64,000 nucleotides of DNA. Origin: CAVTSA01 sp963790575. Its GTDB lineage: Bacteria; Chloroflexota; Dormibacteria; Dormibacterales; Dormibacteraceae. Made by a program: the position numbers and the translations under genes. Below the pieces are notes generated by a model. It did no database searches. It saw nothing but the letters and a program-made list of their open reading frames with translations, and was not told the DNA's origin. Below, one piece after another: positions 1 to 7,174 of the stretch. The DNA is taken from positions 62,001-126,000 of the forward strand of contig CAWBPD010000016.1 of NCBI GenBank assembly GCA_963790575.1, written 5' to 3'. Position 1 is the first letter of the stretch. Every line of letters begins with the position of its first letter.

Positions 1-999
1 GAGCTGCACCATCTGCAGGTCACCGTGAGCCCGACCGGCTACTCCTATCCGGCCTTCTTCGCCGTTCTGCTGGTCCCGCTCGGGCACGCGGCACCCCCGC
101 TCGCGTTCGGCATCTTCACCGTTCTCAGCCTGGCCGCGTTCGGCTTCGCGGTCGCCTTGTTAGCGGGTTCCCTGACCACGTCCCCGTGGTGGGAGGTGCT
201 GCTCGTCGGCGCCCTCGCGGGCAGCTTCGTCCCCGTGCGAGGGTCGGTCTTCTTCGGCCAGGCCAATCTGTTGCTGCTGCTCCCTCTCGCGCTCGCCTGG
301 CGCAACCGGCGGCCGGGGGCCTGGCTCGGCGTCGCCGCGGCGATCAAGCTGTACCCGGCGGCCGCGCTGGCGGCCCTGACCGCTCGGCGTCGAGACGGCC
401 TGGCCTCCTCGCTGACGGGACTGGGGGTGGCCACCGCGCTGATCGCCGTCCCCAACCTGGTGATCCGGCACAGCGGCGGCGGCACCCTGTTCAGCCTGCT
501 GGCTCCTGACAGCTACCCGACCAACGAGTCCTTCAACGGCGCGCTGAGCAGGCTCGCATCCTCCACCGGCGGTGACCCGGCGCTGCTGCCCGGGCTGCCG
601 GTGATGCCGGCCATGGTGGGGCTGGCTGTCGTAACCGGCGCCCTGGTAGCGATCGTCGTCCTGCGTCGCCGCGGGCGGCCTTGGGCCGGCTGTCTGGCGC
701 TGGTGCTGACCTGGGCGTTGCTCGCGGCACCCAAGGTGTCGCTCTGGGACCTGACGCCCCTGCTCCTTCCCTCCTGTTACTGCTGGAAGTACGTTCATCG
801 CCGGCCGCTGCCCCTCCTGACCCTGGCCGCGGCGTGGGCGCTCCTGGCGGCTCAGGCGAGCGTGTACCTGGCGCCCTCGGGCCCGGCGCTGACAGCCGTG
901 CTGCTCTCCTCCCTGGGCGTGCTCGGCACCCTCCTTCTCGGCCTCCTTACCGCGTGGGTGCTCTGGTGCCACGGGGACGAGGACGTCGGCCCGACGTAG
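1..999 (+). CDS. GT87-family membrane glycosyltransferase, 5' end outside window
   Basis: The reading frame is open from the first base, so the gene starts upstream of the window; about 332 residues of its C-terminal part are seen. It is almost wholly hydrophobic with some eight or more membrane segments. A charged stretch with GQANLLLLLPLALAWRNRR and AAAIKLYPA resembles the GQ-N and IKxxP region of the GT87 (DUF2029, PF09594) polyprenyl-phosphate-mannose mannosyltransferases that act on the outer face of the membrane. Mannosyltransferase activity is inferred from family. The stop is at 997-999, and a palindromic repeat follows before the convergent ispH gene. Confidence 0.7.
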   Translation, partial: ELHHLQVTVSPTGYSYPAFFAVLLVPLGHAAPPLAFGIFTVLSLAAFGFAVALLAGSLTTSPWWEVLLVGALAGSFVPVRGSVFFGQANLLLLLPLALAWRNRRPGAWLGVAAAIKLYPAAALAALTARRRDGLASSLTGLGVATALIAVPNLVIRHSGGGTLFSLLAPDSYPTNESFNGALSRLASSTGGDPALLPGLPVMPAMVGLAVVTGALVAIVVLRRRGRPWAGCLALVLTWALLAAPKVSLWDLTPLLLPSCYCWKYVHRRPLPLLTLAAAWALLAAQASVYLAPSGPALTAVLLSSLGVLGTLLLGLLTAWVLWCHGDEDVGPT

Positions 1000-1075
1000 A
1001 GGAGCCCCGGTGGCTGCAGACATGAGCGGCGACCATGGGCAGAGCATGCAGCCGCGGACGATCACATAGCACGTG

Positions 1076-1130
1076 GCCCTTTCCCGGGAAAGGGCTCCCC
1101 GCGAGGCGGTTTGCGGTGCGAATCCCGGGA
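1076..1130. repeat. Palindrome pair, 41-bp spacing (locus R1)
   Basis: A perfect 20-bp palindrome, GCCCTTTCCCGGGAAAGGGC, lies at 1076-1095. Its core TCCCGGGAAA recurs exactly 41 bp later (1082 and 1123). The element lies between the convergent stops of the GT87 gene (999) and ispH (1153), 23 nt past the ispH stop. It shares its architecture, though not its sequence, with the other palindrome-pair loci in this window. It may end both transcripts; no T-run follows. Confidence 0.65.
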
Positions 1131-1152
1131 AACGGCCGCGTGGGGGCGGCGG

Positions 1153-2029
1153 TCAGGCGGGGGCCGGCGCCTCCAGAGCCTCCAGGTGGGCGACGACCGA
1201 GCGCGTGATGTAGGTGGGGGTGGAGGCGCCGCTGGTGACGCCCACCCGGCGCACGCCGCGGAACCACTCGGGGTCGATCTGATCGGGGGCGTCGACCAGG
1301 TGCGCCGGCTTGTGACCCAGCTCACGCACCACCTCGACCAGCCGGTTGCTGTTGGAGGACCGCCGGCTCCCGACCACGATCACGAGGTCGACGTCGGCCG
1401 CCGCTCGCACCGCCGCCTCCTGCCGCTCCTGCGTGGCCCGGCAGATCTCGTTGTGCACCTCGGCCCCCGGGTAGCGCGCCTTCACGAGATCGATCAGCTC
1501 CTCGGTGTCCCACATCGAGAGCGTGGTCTGGCAGGTCACGGCGATCTTGTCGTTCTCGATCTGCAGCCCCTCCACGTCCGCGGCCGACTGGACCACGTGG
1601 ACGCGCCCCGGGGCCTCCCCCTCCACCCCCTCCGGCTCGGGATGGCCGTGGCGCCCGATGTAGATGACGTCGAAGCCGCGCTGGGCCAAGTCCCGCACCA
1701 GGTCGTGCGTCCGCACCACGTCGGAGCAGGTGGCGTCGATCGCGTTCAGGCCCAACTCCGCGGCCCTCTGCCTTGACCTGCGGCGAGACGCCATGAGCGG
1801 TGAAGATCACCGTCCCGTCGTGGATCTGCTCCAGCCCGGCGAGGCGGTTGGGCGGGTCGACCAGCGAAATGCCCTGGTTCTGGAGATCGTCGGTGGCGTG
1901 CGTGTTGTGGACCAGCTGCCCCAACATGTGGATCGGCCCCGGGGTCGATTCCCGAACCCGCTTGGCGATGCGGAACGCGTCGACGACGCCGTGGCAGTAC
2001 CCCCGCGGGGTGATCTTGAGCACCTCCAT
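1153..2029 (-). pseudogene. ispH: ispH, 4-hydroxy-3-methylbut-2-enyl diphosphate reductase, single-base frameshift
   Basis: IspH is the 4Fe-4S enzyme that makes IPP and DMAPP at the end of the MEP isoprenoid pathway. The first frame (from ATG 2029) carries RGYCHGV with the first cluster cysteine, LVHNTHA and FTAHGV. The second frame carries DATCSDV, RHGHPEPEG, NEICRATQERQ and SSNSNRL, that is the other two cysteines, the substrate histidine and glutamate, and the SxN motif. All family motifs are present, but they lie in two frames that join at about 1769. Deleting one T there (plus strand) restores VKARAAELGLNAI. The gene is essential in MEP organisms, so either this is a sequence error or another copy exists. 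Corrected length is about 291 aa. Confidence 0.88.
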
Positions 2030-2072
2030 CCAGTTCCGAGCCTACGACTCGGCCGCCGCTGCGTTACGGCCG

Positions 2073-2125
2073 AGTGTCCGCACCGCGACGCTACAGATGC
2101 CTTATAGGGTCCTACTGCGGACACT
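2073..2125. repeat. Inverted-arm element AGTGTCCGCA/TGCGGACACT (locus R2)
   Basis: Ten-base arms at 2073-2082 and 2116-2125 are perfect inverse complements, offset 43 bp. They lie 22 nt past the LmbE stop (minus strand) and upstream of ispH. The same ten-base arms recur at 10511/10555 with a different interior, so this is a repeated element and not a one-off terminator. Confidence 0.65.
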
Positions 2126-2147
2126 GAGCCCCCATCACCCGTCAAGG

Positions 2148-2942
2148 TCACGGCAGCAGCGTGGCGGCGATGCCTTCGGGGCCACCCTCGCCCCGAACGC
2201 GGACATAGTGCTCCCAGCCGAGCGCGGCCTCCAGCACCTGCTGCTGCATCGTCACCCAGGGACCGCGAGGATCCATCTGGGAGATGTGGGCGGCGAGGGC
2301 ATCCCGCTTGAGCTGCGCGAGGTCGCGCACGTCGACGGTGACCGTGATCTCGGCGTCGGGCGTCCCGATCAGGTCAGCACCCGGCGTGTCCTCCGCCCCT
2401 TCGGCGCCCATGCGCGCGCGTATCTGATCCACCACCGATTGCGGGATGGCCGCCTCGTAGGCGCGCTCGGGCTCGAAGCCCTCGCCGCGCAGGAGATCGA
2501 GCGCGGCGACCGTGGTCCGCTGCGCCTTGATGTGATCGGGATGGCCGTAGGTACCTTCCTTTGTGTAGGTGACCACCACCGCCGGGCGCTCCTCGCGCAG
2601 CACCGCCGCCAGGCGCTCGGCGCCGACCTCCAGCGGCGCCGCGTGGAAGCTGCGTGGATCGTCGTTCCCCGCTCTGCCCACCATGTCCGAGTCGCGAAAT
2701 CCGAGGAACACCTGGCGGTCGACGCCGAGCAGCCGCCCCGCCTCGACCAGCTCCTCGGTCCGGACCTCACCGAGTCGGGGACGGGTCACGTCTGGGTCCA
2801 GGTTGTGGATCTCCCCCAGCTCGCCCCGGGTGGCGGTGACCAGCACCACCCGGTGCCCGGCGCCGTGCGCGCGCGCCATCACGCCACCGGTGGCGATCGC
2901 CTCGTCGTCGGGATGGGCGTGGACGAGCAGCAGCGTCGCCAC
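2148..2942 (-). CDS. LmbE/PIG-L family zinc deacetylase
   Basis: 264 aa. The N-terminal HAHPDDEAIATGG is the metal-binding AHPDD motif of the LmbE/PIG-L family (MshB, Mca, bacillithiol BshB), and GHPDHIKA is the second histidine motif. Such enzymes deacetylate N-acetylglucosaminyl-inositol or amidate mycothiol/bacillithiol conjugates. The substrate cannot be read from sequence. An inositol-1-phosphate synthase is encoded in this window, which makes a GlcNAc-inositol type substrate conceivable. The GTG start directly follows the HAD gene stop, so the gene is the last of a four-gene minus-strand operon. Confidence 0.85.
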   Translation of the reverse strand: MATLLLVHAHPDDEAIATGGVMARAHGAGHRVVLVTATRGELGEIHNLDPDVTRPRLGEVRTEELVEAGRLLGVDRQVFLGFRDSDMVGRAGNDDPRSFHAAPLEVGAERLAAVLREERPAVVVTYTKEGTYGHPDHIKAQRTTVAALDLLRGEGFEPERAYEAAIPQSVVDQIRARMGAEGAEDTPGADLIGTPDAEITVTVDVRDLAQLKRDALAAHISQMDPRGPWVTMQQQVLEAALGWEHYVRVRGEGGPEGIAATLLP

Positions 2943-3767
2943 TCAGGCCACCGCCCAGGCCCCGGGCGGATCCCCGAGCAACGCATCGACCAGCGCCACC
3001 ATGCCCGCGCCGCCGGGCGGCGGCACGGTCCGGCCCTGCGCGGCGGCGATCACCTCGGGGCGGGAGCCGGCGATGGCCACCCCCAGATGCGCCCACTCCA
3101 GCATCGGGATGTCGTTGCGGCCGTCACCGGCGGCGGCGGTCGCCGACCGCTCCACCCCAAGGCGCTCGCAGAGGACGGAGAGCGCGCGGCTTTTGGTGGC
3201 GCCCTTGCGGGTCACCTCCAGGTAGGTCGGCATCGAGGTCGCGGCGTAGACGTCCTCCGCGAACGCCTCCTGCAGCTGCGGCAAGGTGCGGTCGATGGTC
3301 GGTGCCGGGGCCACGATGACCAGCTTGGGGGTGGTCGGCCCGAGCGCCTTCGCGAGATCGCCCACGATGTGCATCTCCATCCCCGCGTGGTGCGCGTAGT
3401 CGCGGGCCTCCGGCCGGTCGCGTGCCACGATCAGCTGGTCGTCGCGGTAGGCCTGGACGTGCAGATCGCGCTCGTCGCAGTAGCGGATGACGGCGGCGGC
3501 CACCTCGCGGGGCAGCCCTTGATCCAGCAGCACGCCGCCGTCGGGAGTCCGGATCTGTGCCCCCTGGTAGCACACGAAGGGGCCGTGCAGCCCCAGCCGC
3601 CGGATCCAGATCATGGCCCCCGGGAAGGGCCTCCCGGTGCAGGCGACGACGGTGATGCCCGCCGCCTCGGCGCGGCCCAACGCCTCCACGTCCCGGTCAT
3701 CCACCCGCAGGTCGGGACTGACCACGGTCCCGTCGAGATCCAGGGCCAGCAGTCGGATCGACGTCAT
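2943..3767 (-). CDS. Cof-type HAD-IIB family phosphatase
   Basis: 274 aa. Motif I is LALDLDGTV with the nucleophilic aspartate near residue 9. The C-terminal GDGRNDIPML is motif IV (GDxxND). The large C2B-type cap inserted between them, beginning with GITVVACTGRP, is typical of Cof-like phosphatases that dephosphorylate sugar phosphates or other small phosphoesters. The ATG overlaps the stop of the upstream hydroxyacid dehydrogenase gene (ATGA), implying translational coupling. Substrate unknown. Confidence 0.85.
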   Translation of the reverse strand: MTSIRLLALDLDGTVVSPDLRVDDRDVEALGRAEAAGITVVACTGRPFPGAMIWIRRLGLHGPFVCYQGAQIRTPDGGVLLDQGLPREVAAAVIRYCDERDLHVQAYRDDQLIVARDRPEARDYAHHAGMEMHIVGDLAKALGPTTPKLVIVAPAPTIDRTLPQLQEAFAEDVYAATSMPTYLEVTRKGATKSRALSVLCERLGVERSATAAAGDGRNDIPMLEWAHLGVAIAGSRPEVIAAAQGRTVPPPGGAGMVALVDALLGDPPGAWAVA

Positions 3768-4723
3768 ACCAGCACCTCTGGATTGACCGGGTTGCGGGAC
3801 GGCTCGCCGGCGAGGACCGCGAGTAGGTTGCGAACGGCGGTGACGCACATCGCGGAGCGGGCGCCGATGGTAGCACTGCCGATGTGGGGCGTGAGGACGG
3901 CCCGCTCCGAGCGAAGCAGCGCCGGATGGGGCCTGGGCTCGTCCTCGTAGACGTCCAGACCCGCCCCCCAGAGCTGGCCCGCGGCGAGTGCGGCGACCAG
4001 GGCCGCCTCGTCCACCACCGGGCCCCGCGAGGTGTTGAGCAGGATCGCGTCCGGCTTCATCAGGTCCAGCTCGGAGGCTCCGATCAGGTGCCTCGTCCGC
4101 GCGGTCAGCGGCACGTGCAAGCTCACCACGTCGGACTCCCGGAGCAGATCGACCAGAGAACGGAACTCGACCCCTGCCGCGTCCTCCTCGGCCGCCGGGC
4201 GCCGGCTCCGAGCGGTGTACAGGGCGCGCATCCCGAACCCGTGCGCCCGCCGTGCCACCGCGCGGCCGATGCCACCGAAGCCGACCAAACCCAGCGTCGA
4301 GCCACGCAGGTCGCGGCCCAGGAACTGATCCAGCTTCCACCCCGACCAGGCGCCGGCGCGGATCGTGCGCTCCGCCTCCCCGATGCGGCGCGAGGTCGCG
4401 AGCAGGAGGCCGAGGGTGAAATCGGCGACCGCCTCGTCGAGGACGCCGGGCGTGTTGGTCACGATCACCCCATGCCGGGTGGCGGCGGCGAGGTCGATGT
4501 TGTCGGTGCCCACCGCCACCGCCGCCAGCACCCGCAGGCCGGGCGTGCTGAGCAGCGCCTCGTCGACACGGTCGTTGTGGTGGGCGACGATGCCCGCGCA
4601 CCCGGCCGCCGCCTCGGGCAGGGGGCGGCCCTCGGGATGGACCACCTGGCACCGCGCCGCGAGCAGCACGGGCGCGGGGTCGAGGAGGGGCCCGGTGACC
4701 AGCACCCGCGGCTGCTCGCTCAC
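3764..4723 (-). CDS. D-2-hydroxyacid dehydrogenase (glyoxylate/hydroxypyruvate reductase type)
   Basis: 319 aa. It has the Rossmann motif LGLVGFGGIGRAV (about residues 147-159). The catalytic set is Arg in NTSRGPVVDE, Glu in DEPRPHP and His in TPHIGSATIGAR. Length and layout fit GhrB/GyaR-type reductases of glyoxylate, hydroxypyruvate or other 2-oxoacids with NAD(P)H. There is no ACT domain, so it is not a full SerA. The GTG start overlaps the arginase-like stop. It is expressed in the operon arginase-like, dehydrogenase, HAD, LmbE. Confidence 0.88.
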   Translation of the reverse strand: MSEQPRVLVTGPLLDPAPVLLAARCQVVHPEGRPLPEAAAGCAGIVAHHNDRVDEALLSTPGLRVLAAVAVGTDNIDLAAATRHGVIVTNTPGVLDEAVADFTLGLLLATSRRIGEAERTIRAGAWSGWKLDQFLGRDLRGSTLGLVGFGGIGRAVARRAHGFGMRALYTARSRRPAAEEDAAGVEFRSLVDLLRESDVVSLHVPLTARTRHLIGASELDLMKPDAILLNTSRGPVVDEAALVAALAAGQLWGAGLDVYEDEPRPHPALLRSERAVLTPHIGSATIGARSAMCVTAVRNLLAVLAGEPSRNPVNPEVLV

Positions 4724-5520
4724 CGGACGGCTCCCGGCGGCGCTCCGGCCAGACCGCCTGCGACCACACCGGCCAGGCGTTCGGCCTGGTCCGGCGAGGG
4801 GCAGTCGGTGATCTCGATCCCGACCAACCGGGCCCGCGACACGACGCCGGCGAGCAGCGATCCCAGCGCCTCCGGGTCCAGGCCACCCGGGACCGGGAAC
4901 TCGAAACCGCGGACGACATCCGGATCCAGCACGTCGAGGTCGAGGTGGACGAAGACCTCGCCATCCGCGACCGCATCCAGCGCCGCGACCGGGGGGAGGA
5001 CGCGCACGCGATGCGCGTCCAGCAGTTCGCGCTCTCCGGGGTCCTGGTCGCGGCCGTCGGTGACGATCACCTGCGACGCCGGCACCCCGCCACCGAACCC
5101 GCTCTCCCAGACCCCGCAGGCGGCGGCCAGGCACATGCCGCCCAGGAATTGCGAGGGAGTCGTCCGGGGCGAGTTGAAGTCGGGATGGGCGTCGATCCAG
5201 AGGATCTGGCAATCCGGATGCCGCCGCATCACCTCGGGCAGGGTGGTCATGCAGGGCGGGCAGTGGCCGGAGCAGAGGACCGGCGTGCGTCCGGAGTCCA
5301 GGTCCGCCGCCACGCGGCGACCCGCGTCCACCAGGCACGGGGCGGCGTCCCGGAGGTCGTCCTGCCAGCGTGCCCGGCGACCTTCCTCGATCGCTCCCAG
5401 GCGTCGCGGTTCTGTGCCCCACCGCTTGCCCAGCGCCGCCGCGAGCGCGCCCGCGCCCTCCGTCGTCCCACGACCGTAGTCACTTGTCCGGCAGAGCAGC
5501 GCGGTGAGCGCCGGCTCCAT
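4720..5520 (-). CDS. Arginase/agmatinase/formiminoglutamase-family protein with altered first metal motif
   Basis: 266 aa. WIDAHPDFN (DAHxD) and HLDLDVLDP (DxDxxDP) are two of the ureohydrolase manganese-binding motifs. The first motif, normally GGDHS, reads SGHCPPCM here, so the His is kept but the Asp is replaced and two cysteines are introduced. The fold is clear. Activity on arginine, agmatine or formiminoglutamate is uncertain, and the protein may use another amidine or guanidine. First gene of the operon. The ATG at 5520 has only a weak SD; a TTG at 5565 would add 15 residues. Confidence 0.75.
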   Translation of the reverse strand: MEPALTALLCRTSDYGRGTTEGAGALAAALGKRWGTEPRRLGAIEEGRRARWQDDLRDAAPCLVDAGRRVAADLDSGRTPVLCSGHCPPCMTTLPEVMRRHPDCQILWIDAHPDFNSPRTTPSQFLGGMCLAAACGVWESGFGGGVPASQVIVTDGRDQDPGERELLDAHRVRVLPPVAALDAVADGEVFVHLDLDVLDPDVVRGFEFPVPGGLDPEALGSLLAGVVSRARLVGIEITDCPSPDQAERLAGVVAGGLAGAPPGAVR

Positions 5521-5573
5521 CTCAGCCCACCGTTGACGGGGTCGTCCGCCTGCATCACCTGTCAAAGTTGGAC

Positions 5574-6158
5574 TCAGGCGGTCAGTCCCAGCTCGGGGGC
5601 GATCGTGATCATGGCGTCGCGCACGAACTCGACGTGCTGGTCGAAGTCGACGCCCAGCACCTCCGCTCCCTGCGTCAGGTCCTCCCGTTTGACGTTGCGG
5701 GCGAAGGCCTTGTCCTTCATCTTCTTGCGCACGCTGCGCGCCTCCACCGCCCCCAGCGAGCGCCCCTTGACCAATGCGCAGGCGGTGAGGAACCCGGTCA
5801 GCTCGTCCACGGCGAACAGGGCGCGGCGGCGCGTGGTGTCTCGCGGCACCCCCAGATACTCCGCGTGGGAGGCGATGTCGGTGAGCAGCTCTTCCGCGTA
5901 GCCCCGCCGCCGCAGCTCCTCGATGCCCACCGTCGGATGCTTGTCCAGCGTGGGGTTCTGCTCGTAGTCCCAGTCGTGTAGCAGCCCGGCCACACCCCAG
6001 CGCTCGGGGTCCTCGCCGAAGTGCGTGGCGTAGGCGCGCATCGCCGCCTCGACGGCCAGCATGTGGCGCCGCAGCGACTCCGACTCAGTGCTCCCGCGAA
6101 CCAGCTCCCAGGCCTCCTCGCGGGTCGGCCATCGCGTGCTCTCGGCGGTCTCGGTCAA
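5574..6158 (-). CDS. HD-domain hydrolase
   Basis: 194 aa. RRHMLAVEAAMR, the diagnostic LLHDWDYE (HD), KHPTVG and VDELTG form the metal-binding set of a small HD-superfamily phosphohydrolase. Stand-alone proteins of this size are usually annotated as HDIG or HD hydrolases of unknown substrate. I use the TTG start at 6158 because GGGAGGAC lies about 10 nt upstream and no ATG precedes the conserved part. The next gene upstream, holB, ends 18 nt away, so the two are probably co-transcribed. Confidence 0.8.
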   Translation of the reverse strand: MTETAESTRWPTREEAWELVRGSTESESLRRHMLAVEAAMRAYATHFGEDPERWGVAGLLHDWDYEQNPTLDKHPTVGIEELRRRGYAEELLTDIASHAEYLGVPRDTTRRRALFAVDELTGFLTACALVKGRSLGAVEARSVRKKMKDKAFARNVKREDLTQGAEVLGVDFDQHVEFVRDAMITIAPELGLTA

Positions 6159-6176
6159 TACCGGGGTCCTCCCTCT

Positions 6177-7163
6177 TTACGCGGCGCGGCTCGCATCGAG
6201 CAGGAAGCACTCGAGGGCGAGACGCGCGCTGACGTTCTGCTCCAGATATCCCAGCGTATCGAACGTGGTCTCCAGCAGCCGCGCCCACCGAGCCTGGCGG
6301 GCGGGGACCGGCTCATCCGCCATCAGCCGGCGCAGGTGCAGCTGCCACGAGGTGAGGGCGAGCTCCAGCGGGTCGTCGACGTTCTCCTCCCCGACCTCCT
6401 GCGACTGGCTGAGCTGCCGGCGGGCGCGGCGCGCACCCAAGGCCGCCTGATCCAGCTCGGCGGCCAGACGCAGCGCCACGTCAGGCGGCGCGCCCACGAT
6501 CTCGTCGAAGCGGGCCGCCCACTGCTGGTACCGCTCAACGATGTCCGGGTCCTCGAGCGCGCGCATCGCCCAGCCAGGGCGCCCACGCGAGAGCTGCGCC
6601 AGGGTACGTGCCCGCTCGGGATCGGTTCCCATCCGGGTCAGCAACTCCTCGATCTGGGGATCGGGCACGGCGTGGAAGGAGACTCGTTGACAGCGCGAGA
6701 CCACCGTGGGCAGCACCACGAAGGGGGACAGCCCGGGCGTCGTGAGCACGATCACACGCCCCGGCTGCGGCTCCTCCAGGGTCTTGAGCAGGATGCCCTG
6801 GGTGGGATCGGCGAGGCGACCCACGTTGCTGATGACGGCCACCCGGTAGGTTCCCAACGCCGGCTTCATGGCCAGGAACGCTTGCAGAGACTGCGCGTGG
6901 TGCTCGGGCGGGCGCTCGGGGAGCAGGCGGATCTCGTCGATCGTGAGCGCGTCGGGACGATCGTCCTCCCAATAATCGGGGTGCCGGGAGAGGGGAGCTT
7001 GGGGCAGCAGCGCCCGGGCCAGAGCCCGCGCCACCGTGGTCTTGCCCACCATCGGCTCGCCGGTGAACAGATAGGCGTGCGAGAGACGGCCGGTGTCGAC
7101 CTCGTGGGCGAGCACCGCCTTCGCGTGCGGGTTGCCGGCGATGCCCACGAACGGATCTCCCAT
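6177..7163 (-). CDS. holB: DNA polymerase III delta' subunit, clamp-loader ATPase fold
   Basis: 328 aa. The Walker A region GEPMVGKTT, TIDEIRLL, RVAVISNVGRL and LLKTLEEPQPGRVIVLTT (sensor region) are classic for HolB/delta'. No cysteine zinc module is present, unlike most DnaX and many delta' proteins. In many bacteria holB follows tmk and darA. Here those genes lie 47 kb away and holB stands in front of the HD hydrolase gene. The start ATG is 8 bp from the divergent regulator gene. Confidence 0.88.
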   Translation of the reverse strand: MGDPFVGIAGNPHAKAVLAHEVDTGRLSHAYLFTGEPMVGKTTVARALARALLPQAPLSRHPDYWEDDRPDALTIDEIRLLPERPPEHHAQSLQAFLAMKPALGTYRVAVISNVGRLADPTQGILLKTLEEPQPGRVIVLTTPGLSPFVVLPTVVSRCQRVSFHAVPDPQIEELLTRMGTDPERARTLAQLSRGRPGWAMRALEDPDIVERYQQWAARFDEIVGAPPDVALRLAAELDQAALGARRARRQLSQSQEVGEENVDDPLELALTSWQLHLRRLMADEPVPARQARWARLLETTFDTLGYLEQNVSARLALECFLLDASRAA

Positions 7164-7174
7164 GACTTGTCATG
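7161..7174. promoter_or_regulatory. Inverted repeat CATGAC-TT-GTCATG spanning two divergent start codons
   Basis: A perfect 6-bp inverted repeat with a 2-bp centre contains the holB ATG (minus) and the AfsR-like ATG (plus). Only 8 bp separate the two start codons, so each promoter must lie inside the neighbouring gene, or the regulator starts at a later codon (ATG 7175 or GTG 7184). It may be a small operator. Confidence 0.35.

Noticed and set aside
1800..3950. Long plus-strand open frame of over 700 codons
   Set aside because: It runs antisense through ispH, the LmbE gene and the HAD gene; the protein is rich in Arg, His and Gln with no domain. A by-product of high GC.
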